Assembly (NCBI RefSeq): GCF_029167625.1
Contig: NZ_CP119145.1
Location: forward strand, 5,952,001 to 6,016,000
Direction of reading: 5' to 3'
Source: Streptomyces sp. AM 4-1-1
GTDB lineage: Bacteria > Actinomycetota > Actinomycetes > Streptomycetales > Streptomycetaceae
Length of the DNA: 64,000 nt
The notes under the pieces are model-generated. The model ran no database searches. It was not told where the DNA came from and saw only the letters and a program-made list of their open reading frames with translations. A program made the translations under genes and the position numbers. Below, one piece after another: positions 8,049 to 16,844 of this stretch (position 1 is the first letter of the stretch; each line of letters opens with the position of its first letter).

Positions 8049-8630
8049 TTCCCTGCCGTTCTCGGAGAGTGCGCCGGCCCCGCGCAATCGGCGGGCGCCG
8101 TGAGGAGTCGGACCGCGGAGTGGGCTCACCCGGCAGACGCGGGTGGGGGTTCCGAGCGGTCGTCGGTGACCGGGCGCGGAGGCGGACGTATCGGCCTCCA
8201 GGGGCCCTCCATGACGGAAACGCTCAGGCTTCCTTCGGTTGGCCCCGAAACATCGTGTTGACTACGTTAATTTCGCGCCGGAGAGTGACGCAATCACTAC
8301 TTCGAGTGTTTGACGGGCGGCCCGTGGCGCAGTACGCGCGAGACGAGGCGGGCGGTCCCGGCCGGTCGGCCGAGTGAGCGGCGCCCGGCAACTTCGTTGC
8401 GAAGCAGCCGAATTGGCGCGGGCCGGGCCATGATCGCCGTAGGGGAACGCCGTGTTCGAAAACGGCCAGAAGTGAAGCGGGAACGTCCTCGATGTCACCC
8501 CCGCGTGTGCACGGGCGAAGAATAATAATAATCTCCACGCACAATCAGCGATGTGCCGCGTCGGTGGTACGCGGGCGCACTAGATTTCTGCACCGGAATA
8601 ATGGAGCTGTTGAGCGGAGGCGGAACGGGC
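8049..8630. other. 582-bp divergent intergenic region
   Basis: Lies between the minus-strand HAD gene and the plus-strand TetR gene, so it should hold both promoters. It is less GC-rich than its surroundings, with a TTGACTACGTTAATTTCG patch near 8255 and an (AAT)-type run near 8520. No convincing gene: the ORFs seen are short and cysteine/proline-rich. I see no perfect autoregulatory element for the regulator. Confidence 0.5.
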
Positions 8631-9278
8631 GTGCAGGACAGGGCGCGGGTGACCCGAAGGTCGTTATTGGAAGCCGCAGCACATCTCTTCGCCGAACAGG
8701 GGTACGCAGGAACGAGCATCAATGACATAAGCGCGCTGTCGGGACGGACCAGCGGGGCGATCTACTTCCACTACTCCAGCAAGGAGAAGCTCGCACTCGC
8801 CGTCGTGCGGGAGCAGTTCGCCGCCTGGCCGCAGCTGGCCGCGCGGTACCGGGCCGCCGACGTGCCACCGCTGGAGCGGCTGGTCGCGCTGAGCTTCGAG
8901 ATCGCCAGGGCCCTGCGGGAGGAGCCCATCGCACGCGCGGGGGCGCGGCTGTGGACGGAGCGCCGCACCATCGACGCGGTGGTGCCCGCGCCGTTCGCGG
9001 TCTGGACCGGGGCCGCCACCCGGCTCCTCGCGCAGGCCCGTACCGAGGGGGAACTGGCGGCGGGGGTCGAGCCGTCGGCCACGGCCGGGACCCTGGTCTG
9101 CGCCTTCTTCGGGCTGTACACCCTCACGGAGGAACTCGTCGGACAGCAAGGGCTGCTGGACCGGCTGCACGAGTGGTGGCTGCTGGTCCTCAACGCGTTG
9201 CAGGCCCGGCCGGACGCGGCCGCGCTGCTGGCGCGCGCCCGCAAGCACGAGTGCGAGCCCGTGGGCGCCCTGCCCTGA
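8631..9278 (+). CDS. TetR regulator, gamma-butyrolactone receptor-like
   Basis: 215 residues from GTG 8631, with GGAGG 10 nt upstream. The N-terminal HTH (TRRSLLEAAAHLFAEQGYAG, then TSGAIYFHYSSKEKLALAVV) and the ligand domain (ARAGARL, FAVW with the conserved Trp, ALTEELVGQQ-like helix) resemble ScbR/ArpA receptors. Those are repressors that leave DNA on binding gamma-butyrolactones. Codon 12 (8664-8666) is TTA, so translation should depend on the bldA tRNA, linking it to late growth. No AfsA-type synthase is adjacent. It could be a pseudo-receptor binding another signal. Confidence 0.85.
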   Translation: MQDRARVTRRSLLEAAAHLFAEQGYAGTSINDISALSGRTSGAIYFHYSSKEKLALAVVREQFAAWPQLAARYRAADVPPLERLVALSFEIARALREEPIARAGARLWTERRTIDAVVPAPFAVWTGAATRLLAQARTEGELAAGVEPSATAGTLVCAFFGLYTLTEELVGQQGLLDRLHEWWLLVLNALQARPDAAALLARARKHECEPVGALP

Positions 9279-9297
9279 GCGCCCGCGGGCCCCTGTC

Positions 9298-10146
9298 TCA
9301 GCCGACGCAGCCCGGTACCGAAGGAGTGCTGCCGACACAGTTGGTGGGAGCGTTGCCGCTGATCGGTGACGAGGTGAGGGTCATGACGCCGTTCGAGCGG
9401 TGGACACCACCGGCCAGGACGGCGCGGTTGGCGCTGACCGGGGTGCTGGTGAGGGTGGTCGCGGTCGAGTCGACCGCGGCGATGCCGCCGCCCTGGGCTC
9501 CCGAGGTGTTTCCCCGGACGGCGCTGCTGGTGGTGGTCAGGGAGCCCCGCGAGCCGTTGCGGATGCCGCCGCCCTGGCCGGTGGCGGTGTTGTCGGAGAC
9601 GGTGCTGTTCGTGAACGTCGCCACCGCGCCCTTGGCCGGAGCCGCGATGTCCGCGTTGGCGAGGGCGCCGCCCCTGCCGAGCGCGGTGTTGCCGGTCAGT
9701 GTGCCGGCCGTGAGCGTGACGGCCCCGTGGTTGAGGATGCCCCCGCCGTCCGTGGCGGCCCTGCCGTTGCGCAGGGTGACGTTCCCTTTGAGGGTGAGGT
9801 CGCCGCCGGGGGCGACCTTGGCGATGCGGAAGGCCGGCGTGCCGGGCGCGGTCGAACGGATGATGGTATCCGTGTCCCCGGTCAGGGTGATCGCGGTGGT
9901 GATGATCGGGAGCGCGTTCGGGCCGTCCGCGTCGCTGCTGTGGGGCACGCTCATGGTGTACGTGCAGTCGGCCGCCAGGACGACATTGCCCCCGCCCGCC
10001 GCGTTGGCGGCGTCGACCGCGGTGATGAGCGCCGTTTCGTCGCACGCCACGGCCGCTTGCGCGGAGACCGGGTTCAGGGCGGACAGGGCGGTCGCGATCA
10101 GTACGGTGGCCCCCGCCGCGGCCGGGAGCGTGCGGAATCCGCGCAT
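9298..10146 (-). CDS. Secreted right-handed beta-helix repeat protein
   Basis: 282 residues with a signal peptide ending near AQAAVA. Repeating segments GGGILNHG, GGALANAD, GGGIRNGS, GGGIAAVD, each followed by Thr/Ser/Asn-rich stretches (LTGNTALG, VSDNTATG, VRGNTSG), mark a pectate-lyase-like parallel beta-helix (PbH1/polymorphic outer-membrane-type repeat). Two Cys near the C-terminus could form a disulfide. No catalytic residues are recognisable, so a surface or adhesive role is as likely as an enzyme. The start is 1 bp from the stop of an upstream 52-codon ORF, implying translational coupling. It converges on the TetR gene with a 19-bp gap. Confidence 0.75.
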   Translation of the reverse strand: MRGFRTLPAAAGATVLIATALSALNPVSAQAAVACDETALITAVDAANAAGGGNVVLAADCTYTMSVPHSSDADGPNALPIITTAITLTGDTDTIIRSTAPGTPAFRIAKVAPGGDLTLKGNVTLRNGRAATDGGGILNHGAVTLTAGTLTGNTALGRGGALANADIAAPAKGAVATFTNSTVSDNTATGQGGGIRNGSRGSLTTTSSAVRGNTSGAQGGGIAAVDSTATTLTSTPVSANRAVLAGGVHRSNGVMTLTSSPISGNAPTNCVGSTPSVPGCVG

Positions 10147-10147
10147 C

Positions 10148-10306
10148 TCAGGCCCCCGCGCAGGGGGTGACGGAGGTTCGGGTGCCGGTCGCGGCCGCGC
10201 CGGTCGCCGCCGTTCTCGCGTCGGCGTCGGCCCGCGCCGAGGCGGTCGCGCCGACCGGATGGGCGCCGGCGGTGGGGGAGGTGGTCGTGACGCTGTGACG
10301 TTTCAT
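10148..10306 (-). CDS. Candidate small ORF (52 aa) upstream of the beta-helix gene
   Basis: ATG at 10306 has AGGGG 6 nt upstream. The stop (10148-10150) is separated by 1 bp from the beta-helix start, so the pair looks like a coupled dicistron. The peptide (MKRHSVTTTS... SVTPCAGA) is Ala/Thr-rich with a single Cys four residues from the end and no membrane helix. I do not recognise it. It may be a leader peptide that sets translation of the secreted protein, or a small product; it may also be fortuitous. Confidence 0.4.
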   Translation of the reverse strand: MKRHSVTTTSPTAGAHPVGATASARADADARTAATGAAATGTRTSVTPCAGA

Positions 10307-10999
10307 GAGGACCCCTGTGAGGTGGTGAGGGAGGCGAACCCACGGGATCGATCCGGCGCGGCCGGCCGCACCATGGGCAGCGCATCGGATGTGCACGGGT
10401 GTGACCCGGAACGGCTCACACCCGGAGCGAAACACGCCGTGTTCGCCGTGTCCTCCCGGCGGTCGGCCCCGGCGGGGACCGTAACCACCGCTCGGTCGGG
10501 TGAAGAGCCTGCTCAGAGGCCCCGGAACGGACGGGTGACGTGTCGTTCGGCCGTCCCCCGTCCGGCCGTGCCCGCTGCCCGCCGGATGCCCGGACGCACC
10601 GCGTGCGGCGCTCCTCCGGGGCCCTGCCGATCCGCCTGCCCCGGGCCGGCCGGGCGGCACCCCAGGGAGCCCGGACGGCGGGCCGGGAGTGGCGACTCGG
10701 GGCGTTCCGCCTGCTTCGTACCCCTGACGAGCGAGCAGAAGATGACCGGAAAGTGCCCTGGTCATACGCAACGCGACTATACGATTTCAATGCGTCATCA
10801 GATGCGTCGGCGGCCTGCACAAAACGCGAGGTGAAAGCTTGTCAGGGGACCAACGGGCCGGGGCGGCGCGGCCTCGAACCCCTGGCGACCGCACTCACTC
10901 CTCAGCGCCGCCGCGCCCCCCGGTGAGTCGCCGCTCGGCTCGCCCCGGCGGCGTCTTTCAGCCAATCCGAAGCCTATACAGCCGATACAAAGGTTCTTC
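10307..10999. other. 693-bp intergenic region before conservon 1
   Basis: Holds the divergent promoters for the minus-strand beta-helix dicistron and plus-strand conservon 1. An AT-richer patch at about 10735-10830 (CGACTATACGATTTCAATGCG) is the likeliest promoter zone. The short ORFs here have no recognisable products. AAAGG at about 10988 is the ribosome site of cvnA. Confidence 0.5.
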
Positions 11000-12667
11000 A
11001 TGGCCCGTTCTTCCGCGTCCGTCTCCCCCTCTCGCCGGACGCAGTACCTCTGGCCGGCGGTACTGACCCTCGCGTTCCTCACCTTCGCGGCGCCGGTGGT
11101 GCTCCTCGCGGCCGACCGTCCCCTCGTCGCCTCGGTGTACGCCGTGGTCGCCCTGGCGGTGCTCGCCCTCCTGACCGCACTGCGCCGGCGGCACAGACGC
11201 GCCGACTCCGAGGCCGCCCGTCTGCTGACGGACGTCCGGGAACGCGGCGAGGAGCTGATGCGCCGGGACGCCGACTGGCGTCGCCACACGCAACAGGGCG
11301 CCGCCCTCATGAGGGCGGAGGTCGGGCACGTCGTCCAGGAGCGGCTGCCCGCCGCGCTCGCCGGGCGGCAGGACCCGGGCGCCCGGCACGGCGCGGACCG
11401 GCTGGACGAGGCCACGGCCGGACTCCTCGACCGGCTGCTGACCGAGGTGCGCGACGCGGTCGAGCACCGCGAGGAGTCCCAGCGGCTGGCGCTGGTGGAA
11501 CTGGCCAGCCGGGTGCAGACATCGGCCCACCGCATCCAGGCCAGCGTCACGGGGATCTCGGACCGGTATCCGGGAGACGCCGAACTGCTGGAGTCCACCA
11601 TGCGGGTGGACCACGCGGCCACCCAGCAGGCACGGCACGCGCAGAGCCTCAAGGTGCTCTGCGGCGAATGGCCCGGACAGCAGTGGCAGAAGCCGCTGGC
11701 GCTGGTCGACGCGGTACGGGCCGCGTCGGGACGGATCGTCGCGTTCACCCGTGTCGAGGTCTCGGGCGACCCGGACATCGGGATCGCCGCGCCGGTCGTC
11801 GAGCCGCTGATCCACCTGATGGCGGAACTCCTCGCCAACGCGACCGAGTACTCCCCGCCGAGCACCGCCGTCCCGGTCACCGTGCGGACCGTGCAGCGCG
11901 GCGCCGTCATCGAGGTGGACGACGGCGGCCTGGGGCTCGACGAGTACCGGCTCGCCGAGGCCCGCGAGGTGGTCTCGGGCCGCCGTCTCCTGGGCGTCGG
12001 TGACGTCGGTGAGATCCCGCAGACCGGGTTCGCGGTCGTGGGCCGCTTCGCCGACCGGCACGGCTTCCACGTCGACCTCGGCCCGTCCCCGTACGGCGGC
12101 GTACGCGCGGTGGTGCTCATCCCGACGGACGTGCTGGAGGCCATCGCCCCGGCGGGCACGCCCGCCGCGCACACCGCCGAGCCGCCGCTCGCCCGGCGTG
12201 CGACGGCGACGGGTCCGTCCGTACCCGAACAGTCCACCGGCAGCCGGGCGCCCGAGCCCGCTCCGGCCCACCCGAACCCCTCCGCCACGAGCGGCAGTGA
12301 CGTTACGTCAGGGGTGGGCGCCGGTGCTCCACCGTCCGACGGGGCCGCGCCCACCGGCGTCACCGGCCCCACGGACCCCTCCGGGGCCGGGACGGCACCC
12401 GCTCCCGGCCAGGCCCGTCACGCCGCCCGGAACCCGGCGCCGACCGGCCGCCTCCCGCAGCGGCGTTCACGGCGCGACGCGTACCTGCCGACCGCCGAAC
12501 CGGCCCCCGCCGCCTCGGCGCCCCCGGTGACACCCGAGGAGGCCGGCGACTGGATGGAGCAGTTCTTCGAGGGCGGCCGTTCCGTGCCCGACCCCCGTCC
12601 CGGCCCGCACCAGGGCCAGGGCGGATCAACCCCCCCAACCCCCGATTCCGCAGAAGGACAGGCGTGA
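11000..12667 (+). CDS. Conservon 1 CvnA: kinase-like membrane sensor
   Basis: 555 residues. Two membrane helices (about 18-38 and 43-61) with a very short exterior loop are followed by a coiled-coil region and a DH-type box (VDHAATQQAR, H205). The HATPase domain has N-box AELLANATEYSPP (about 275-287), G1 VDDGGLGLDE and G2 PQTGFAVVGRF. The C-terminal 170 residues are Pro/Ala-rich and probably disordered. CvnA proteins resemble histidine kinases and work with CvnB, C and D as a membrane-associated complex. There is no large sensor domain, so input probably comes through the membrane or partners. First gene of a six-gene operon; its TGA overlaps the cvnB start (GTGA). Confidence 0.93.
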   Translation: MARSSASVSPSRRTQYLWPAVLTLAFLTFAAPVVLLAADRPLVASVYAVVALAVLALLTALRRRHRRADSEAARLLTDVRERGEELMRRDADWRRHTQQGAALMRAEVGHVVQERLPAALAGRQDPGARHGADRLDEATAGLLDRLLTEVRDAVEHREESQRLALVELASRVQTSAHRIQASVTGISDRYPGDAELLESTMRVDHAATQQARHAQSLKVLCGEWPGQQWQKPLALVDAVRAASGRIVAFTRVEVSGDPDIGIAAPVVEPLIHLMAELLANATEYSPPSTAVPVTVRTVQRGAVIEVDDGGLGLDEYRLAEAREVVSGRRLLGVGDVGEIPQTGFAVVGRFADRHGFHVDLGPSPYGGVRAVVLIPTDVLEAIAPAGTPAAHTAEPPLARRATATGPSVPEQSTGSRAPEPAPAHPNPSATSGSDVTSGVGAGAPPSDGAAPTGVTGPTDPSGAGTAPAPGQARHAARNPAPTGRLPQRRSRRDAYLPTAEPAPAASAPPVTPEEAGDWMEQFFEGGRSVPDPRPGPHQGQGGSTPPTPDSAEGQA

Positions 12668-13080
12668 GCATGAGTTACGTGGAGAACCCCGAGCAGCGAG
12701 GCTGGATGATCTCGGAGGTCGCCGCGGTACCCGGTGTGCGGCAGGCGATCGTCTTCAGCGCCGACGGTCTGCTGCTGGTCAGTTCGGAGGGCATGGACCG
12801 GGACTCCGCCGACCGGCTGTCGGCGAACTGCTCGGGCCTCCAGTCCCTGGGACGCAGCCTGGGCCGGGAGTTCGGCGAGGACGGCGGCGCGGTCAACCAG
12901 CAGATGGTCGAGTTCAACGGCGGCTTCCTCTTCATGCGCAGCGCCGACAACGTCCATCTGGCGGTGGTGACAGGACCGGTGGTGGACCCGAAGCTGGTGG
13001 CCCGGCAGATGCAGGCACAGGTGATGAAGATCGGGGCGGCCAACCTCAGCAGCCCGCCGAGGCCCGGGTCCGTTCGTTGA
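12664..13080 (+). CDS. Conservon 1 CvnB: roadblock/LC7 protein
   Basis: 138 residues with the roadblock/LC7 fold: VPGVRQAIVFSADGLLLVSSEG, the SANCSGLQSLG helix, and the GGFLFMRSADNVHLAVVT strand. This family binds Ras-like GTPases and may regulate CvnD nucleotide exchange or hydrolysis. GTG 12664 overlaps the cvnA stop and has AAGGA 5-6 nt upstream; ATG 12670 is an alternative. Overlaps cvnC by a TTGA junction, so tight coupling is expected. Confidence 0.93.
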   Translation: MSMSYVENPEQRGWMISEVAAVPGVRQAIVFSADGLLLVSSEGMDRDSADRLSANCSGLQSLGRSLGREFGEDGGAVNQQMVEFNGGFLFMRSADNVHLAVVTGPVVDPKLVARQMQAQVMKIGAANLSSPPRPGSVR

Positions 13081-13442
13081 GCACCCCGGAGGGAGCGTAC
13101 GAGGACCGGGCGTTACGCCCGTACGTGATCAGCAAGGGGCGCTCCCGTCCCTCTCGTAACACCATCGGTGTCGAGACACTCCTCATCGCCGTCGACCCTC
13201 CGCGTGACCTGCCCGTCTCCGCCACCAGGGAGGAGATCGCCCTGATGCGGATGTGCCGGCGGCTGCTCTCCCTGGTGGAGGCGGCCGCCCACCTCGGGCT
13301 CCCGGTGAGTCTGGTGAAGGTCCTGGTGTCCGACCTCGTCGACAGCGGTCATCTGTCGGCGCGGTCGGGCGTACCGCAGGCCGTCCTGCCCGACCGACAA
13401 CTGCTTCAGGAGGTACTGGATGGTCTCCGCAGACTCCGCTGA
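13077..13442 (+). CDS. Conservon 1 CvnC: DUF742 protein
   Basis: 121 residues. The conserved RPYVISKGR opening, the ETLLIAVDPP strand and a winged-helix-like segment (RRLLSLVEAAAHLGLPVSLVKVLVSDL) identify DUF742. Start TTG 13077 overlaps the cvnB stop; no other start precedes the conserved RPY segment. Codon 13 (13113-13115) is TTA, making this one gene of the operon dependent on the bldA leucyl-tRNA. Because translation is coupled, polarity on cvnD and the P450s is possible. Confidence 0.92.
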   Translation: MSTPEGAYEDRALRPYVISKGRSRPSRNTIGVETLLIAVDPPRDLPVSATREEIALMRMCRRLLSLVEAAAHLGLPVSLVKVLVSDLVDSGHLSARSGVPQAVLPDRQLLQEVLDGLRRLR

Positions 13443-14028
13443 CCGTTACTTGGCCAACACGGTGCAGCAGGCGGTCAAGATCCTCGTCGTGGGCGCGTTC
13501 GGCGTCGGCAAGACGACGCTGGTCGGTTCCGTCAGCGAGATCGAGCCGTTGCGGACCGAGGAGGTGATGACCCAGGCGAGCGTCGGAGTGGACGACCTGG
13601 CCGGCATGAGCACCAAGTCCACCACCACCGTGGCGATGGACTTCGGACGGATCACCGTCAACTCCCGGATGGTCCTCTACCTCTTCGGCACCCCGGGACA
13701 GCGCCGCTTCTGGGATCTGTGGGAGGGCCTGGCCGAAGGCGCGATAGGCGTGCTCGTCCTCGTGGACACCCGGCGTCTGGAGGACAGCTTCGACGTCCTG
13801 GAACAACTGGAGATCCGCGGGCTCCCGTTCGCCATCGCGGTCAACCAGTTCCCCGACAGCGAGTACTACGGCATCGAGGAGCTGCGCGGGGCCCTCGACC
13901 TGCTGCCGGAGACCCCCGTGGTGATGTGCGACGCCCGGGAGCGCACGTCGTCGCTGGACGCCCTGATCAGCCTCGTCCAATACGTGATGAGCTCCCGCGC
14001 ATCGCGCGTACCGGAGAACGCCTCATGA
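13420..14028 (+). CDS. Conservon 1 CvnD: Ras-like GTPase
   Basis: 202 residues. P-loop GAFGVGKTTLV, switch I region with TQASVGVDD and STTTVAMDFGRI, G3 GTPGQRRFWDLW, and G4-like AVNQFPDS (N-Q in place of NKxD). The GTPase is thought to be the output switch of the conservon. It starts 23 bp inside cvnC and ends in an ATGA overlap with the P450 gene, so the P450 is translated in step with it. Confidence 0.93.
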   Translation: MVSADSADRYLANTVQQAVKILVVGAFGVGKTTLVGSVSEIEPLRTEEVMTQASVGVDDLAGMSTKSTTTVAMDFGRITVNSRMVLYLFGTPGQRRFWDLWEGLAEGAIGVLVLVDTRRLEDSFDVLEQLEIRGLPFAIAVNQFPDSEYYGIEELRGALDLLPETPVVMCDARERTSSLDALISLVQYVMSSRASRVPENAS

Positions 14029-15302
14029 GCCACCCCCTTCCGCCGCCCGCCTGCCCCGCGCACGCCCGCACCACCGGCCTCCTCCCGCTCGCCGAGGCGG
14101 TCGGCTCCGCCGACCCTCGCGGCACGTACCGCCGGCTGCGCGAGCAGTGGGGGAGCGTCGCCAAGATCGAGCTGGAACCGGGCGTGCCCGCCTGGCTCGT
14201 CATGGGCTACCGCGAACTGCTGACCATCACCCGCCAGGAACAGGTCTACTCGCGGGACGCCCGCAACTGGCGCGACCTCAACGACGGAGTGGTCTCCCCC
14301 CGGTCGGGGCTCCTGCCGATGATGGCCTGGCGGGCCAACGTCATCGGCGCCGACGGCCCCGAGCACCGCAGACTGCGGCAGCCCCTCGACGACGGCGTCG
14401 CCCGGATCGACCAGCGCAGGACCCGACGCCAGGTCGAGACGATGTGCGCCAAGCTGATCGAGGAGTTCTCCGCCCGGGGCAGCGCCGATCTGGTCAACGA
14501 GTACGCCACGATCGTCCCGATGCTCTCCATCGCCTCGCTGTTCGGTCTGGACAGCGGCGAGGGGCACGAACTGCTCCAGGCGCTCATCGCGCTCTTCGGC
14601 AGCGCCGACGACTCCCAGCTCGGCAACCGCAACTTCGAGGAGATCCTGGCCGACACCCTGCGGGCCCGGCGCGCCGAACCACGGGACGACCTGACGACCG
14701 CCCTGCTCGGGCACCCCAATCTGCGCGACGAGGCCGAGCACCTCCAGTCGATGGTGGTGATGATCTCCGCAGGCAACGAGACCGTCACCGCCTGGATCTC
14801 CCACACCCTGCGGCTGATGCTCACGGACCCCCGCTTCGCGGCCCGGATGCACGGTGGCCGGCTCGGCGTCGACGACGCGCTCGACGAGGCGTTGTGGCGC
14901 GATCCCCCGATGAACAACATGCCGGCCCGGTACGCGCTGCGCGACACCGAGCTGGGCGGCCAGCACATCCGGCGCGGTGACGTCCTCATCCTGGGCATCG
15001 CGGCGGCCAACGACGATCCCGCCGTCCGCTCGGAGACCGGCGAGGTGGAACCGGGCAACCGGGCCCATCTGGCCTTCTCGTCCGGCGCCCACGTCTGCCC
15101 CGCCCAGGTGCCCGCCCGGCTGATCACCCGTACGGCGGTCAACACCGTCCTGAACCTGCTCCCCGACATGCGGCTCGCCGTCCCGGCGGAGAACGTGACC
15201 TGGCGCCCCTCACCCTGGACCCGGGTGCCCGTCTCGCTGCCCGTGGAGTTCTCCGCCAGGTACACGACAGCCATCGGTCCCGACCGGAAGACTCCCCACT
15301 GA
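14025..15302 (+). CDS. Conservon 1 P450, CYP157-like, lacking ExxR
   Basis: 425 residues. Heme loop FSSGAHVCPAQVPAR has the proximal Cys (C358). The I-helix is ISAGNETVTAWIS. In the K-helix the normal ExxR is EALW (E288 to W291), so the Arg otherwise near-invariant in P450s is Trp. The CYP157 family, found in Streptomyces conservons, is known to lack EXXR, so this is probably a family member and not a sequencing error. Start ATG 14025 overlaps the cvnD stop. Whether it is a monooxygenase or a redox/heme sensor for the GTPase complex is open. A normal P450 follows 34 bp later. Confidence 0.9.
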   Translation: MSHPLPPPACPAHARTTGLLPLAEAVGSADPRGTYRRLREQWGSVAKIELEPGVPAWLVMGYRELLTITRQEQVYSRDARNWRDLNDGVVSPRSGLLPMMAWRANVIGADGPEHRRLRQPLDDGVARIDQRRTRRQVETMCAKLIEEFSARGSADLVNEYATIVPMLSIASLFGLDSGEGHELLQALIALFGSADDSQLGNRNFEEILADTLRARRAEPRDDLTTALLGHPNLRDEAEHLQSMVVMISAGNETVTAWISHTLRLMLTDPRFAARMHGGRLGVDDALDEALWRDPPMNNMPARYALRDTELGGQHIRRGDVLILGIAAANDDPAVRSETGEVEPGNRAHLAFSSGAHVCPAQVPARLITRTAVNTVLNLLPDMRLAVPAENVTWRPSPWTRVPVSLPVEFSARYTTAIGPDRKTPH

Positions 15303-15336
15303 GCCGACCACCCCCCGCCCCACCCTGGAGGAACAC

Positions 15337-16593
15337 ATGACCGCCCATGCGATACCCCCGCCCATGGACGTCCCGGTCGTCACCCTGGACCCCTACGGCA
15401 CCGACCACCACGCGGAGGCGGCCCGGCTGCGCGAGCTGGGACCCGTCGTACGGGTCCTGCTCCCCGGAGACGTACTGGCCTGGTCGGTCACCGACCACGC
15501 CCTGCTGAACGACATGGTCGCCGATCCCCGCTTCAGCAAGGACTGGCACAACTGGAGCGCCGTCCGCCGCGGCGAGATACCCGACGACTGGCCCCTCATA
15601 GGCATGGTGAAGGTCACCAACATGGTCACCGCGGACGGCCAGGAGCACCGCAGACTCCGCAGACTGGTGACCGAGACCTTCACCCCACGCCGGGTCCAGG
15701 AGCTCCGCCCCCGCATCGAGGGCATCGTGAACGACCTGCTGGACGCACTGCCCTCGCACGCGGCGGCCGACGGGACCGTCGATCTGCGGCTGCACTTCGC
15801 GCACCCGGTCCCCATGCGGGTGATCTGTGAACTCTTCGGCGTCCCGGAGCACGAGCGGCCCCGGCTGCGCGAGCTGATGGACAACATCTTCCGTTCCGAC
15901 CTCGCACCCGAGGAGGTCGGGGCCAGCCAGACCGAGCAGTACCAGCTGCTCGCCCGGGTCGTCGAGACCCGGCGGAAGCACCCGGGTGACGATCTGACCA
16001 GCGCGCTCGTCGCCGCCCGGGAGGCCGACCCGGACGCGCTGAGCGAGGACGAACTCGTCGGCACCCTGCTGGTCATGCTCTCCGCGGGCCAGGAGACCAC
16101 GCTCAGCCTGATCACCAACGCGGTACGCGCCCTGCTCACCCACCCCGACCAGCGCGCCCTCGCCGAGAACGGCGACGCTTCGGTCTGGGCCGCCGTGGTG
16201 GAGGAGACCCTGCGCTGGGACGCCCCGATCGGGAACTTCCCGTTCCGGTACCCGCTGGAGGACGTCGAGATCGCCGGGGTCCGCATCCCCGAGGGCGAGG
16301 CGATCATGGCCCCGTACAGCGCGGTCGGCCGCGACGAGCACCAGCACGGCGAGGACGCCGGGCGTTTCGACATCACCCGTGAACAGCGCAAGCACCTGGC
16401 GTTCGGCCACGGCCCGCACTTCTGCCTCGGCGCCCCGCTGGCCAGGCTGGAGGCCGCGCTCGCGCTGCCCGCCGTCTTCGCGCGCTACCCGGGTCTGACC
16501 CTCGCGGCGGACCCGGACCGGCTGCCTCCCGTGCCGTCGCTGTTCTCCAACAGCACGGCCACCCTGCCGGTCCGGCTGACCGCCCCGGCCTGA
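15337..16593 (+). CDS. Conservon 1 P450, CYP154-like
   Basis: 418 residues with all P450 landmarks: I-helix SAGQETTLSL, K-helix EETLRW, heme loop FGHGPHFCLGAPLAR. The overall sequence and the position after cvnD and a CYP157-type gene resemble CYP154 members. AGGAGG lies just before ATG 15337. Redox partners are not encoded nearby; the ferredoxin at 1489 could serve. Last gene of the operon, followed by a terminator. Confidence 0.93.
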   Translation: MTAHAIPPPMDVPVVTLDPYGTDHHAEAARLRELGPVVRVLLPGDVLAWSVTDHALLNDMVADPRFSKDWHNWSAVRRGEIPDDWPLIGMVKVTNMVTADGQEHRRLRRLVTETFTPRRVQELRPRIEGIVNDLLDALPSHAAADGTVDLRLHFAHPVPMRVICELFGVPEHERPRLRELMDNIFRSDLAPEEVGASQTEQYQLLARVVETRRKHPGDDLTSALVAAREADPDALSEDELVGTLLVMLSAGQETTLSLITNAVRALLTHPDQRALAENGDASVWAAVVEETLRWDAPIGNFPFRYPLEDVEIAGVRIPEGEAIMAPYSAVGRDEHQHGEDAGRFDITREQRKHLAFGHGPHFCLGAPLARLEAALALPAVFARYPGLTLAADPDRLPPVPSLFSNSTATLPVRLTAPA

Positions 16594-16635
16594 ACGGCCA
16601 CGCCCCGGTGAGAGCCGGGCGCGCCCGCACGACGA

Positions 16636-16674
16636 CACCCCGCAGGCCGGACGCCGAGTCCGGCAGGCGGGGTG
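16636..16674 (+). terminator. Terminator of conservon 1
   Basis: CACCCCGC (16636-16643) pairs with GCGGGGTG (16667-16674), and inside it GCCGGAC pairs with GTCCGGC around a 5-nt loop. It lies 43 bp past the last P450. Confidence 0.7.
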
Positions 16675-16844
16675 CGGTCGTCCCCGGCCCGTCCCGGATT
16701 GTCGGCCGTTGGTGTGAGAGTCGCCCGCTTCGTGCGGCGTACCGCGTGTCACGAGGGATGTATGGCTGCCGGGTGCCGTATTGGCGGCGCCTCGGTCAGT
16801 CCCGCCCCGGCCGACGGTCCGGGCAGGCATGGAAGGAGCACTCC

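Noticed and set aside
8224..8544. 106-codon minus-strand ORF in the HAD/TetR gap
   Set aside because: No ribosome site, odd composition (IIIILRP, Cys/Ser-rich), and it occupies the region expected to hold divergent promoters.
10859..10900. tRNA T-loop-like CTCGAACCCC
   Set aside because: The flanking bases cannot form the 5-bp T stem and no anticodon or acceptor arms could be built.
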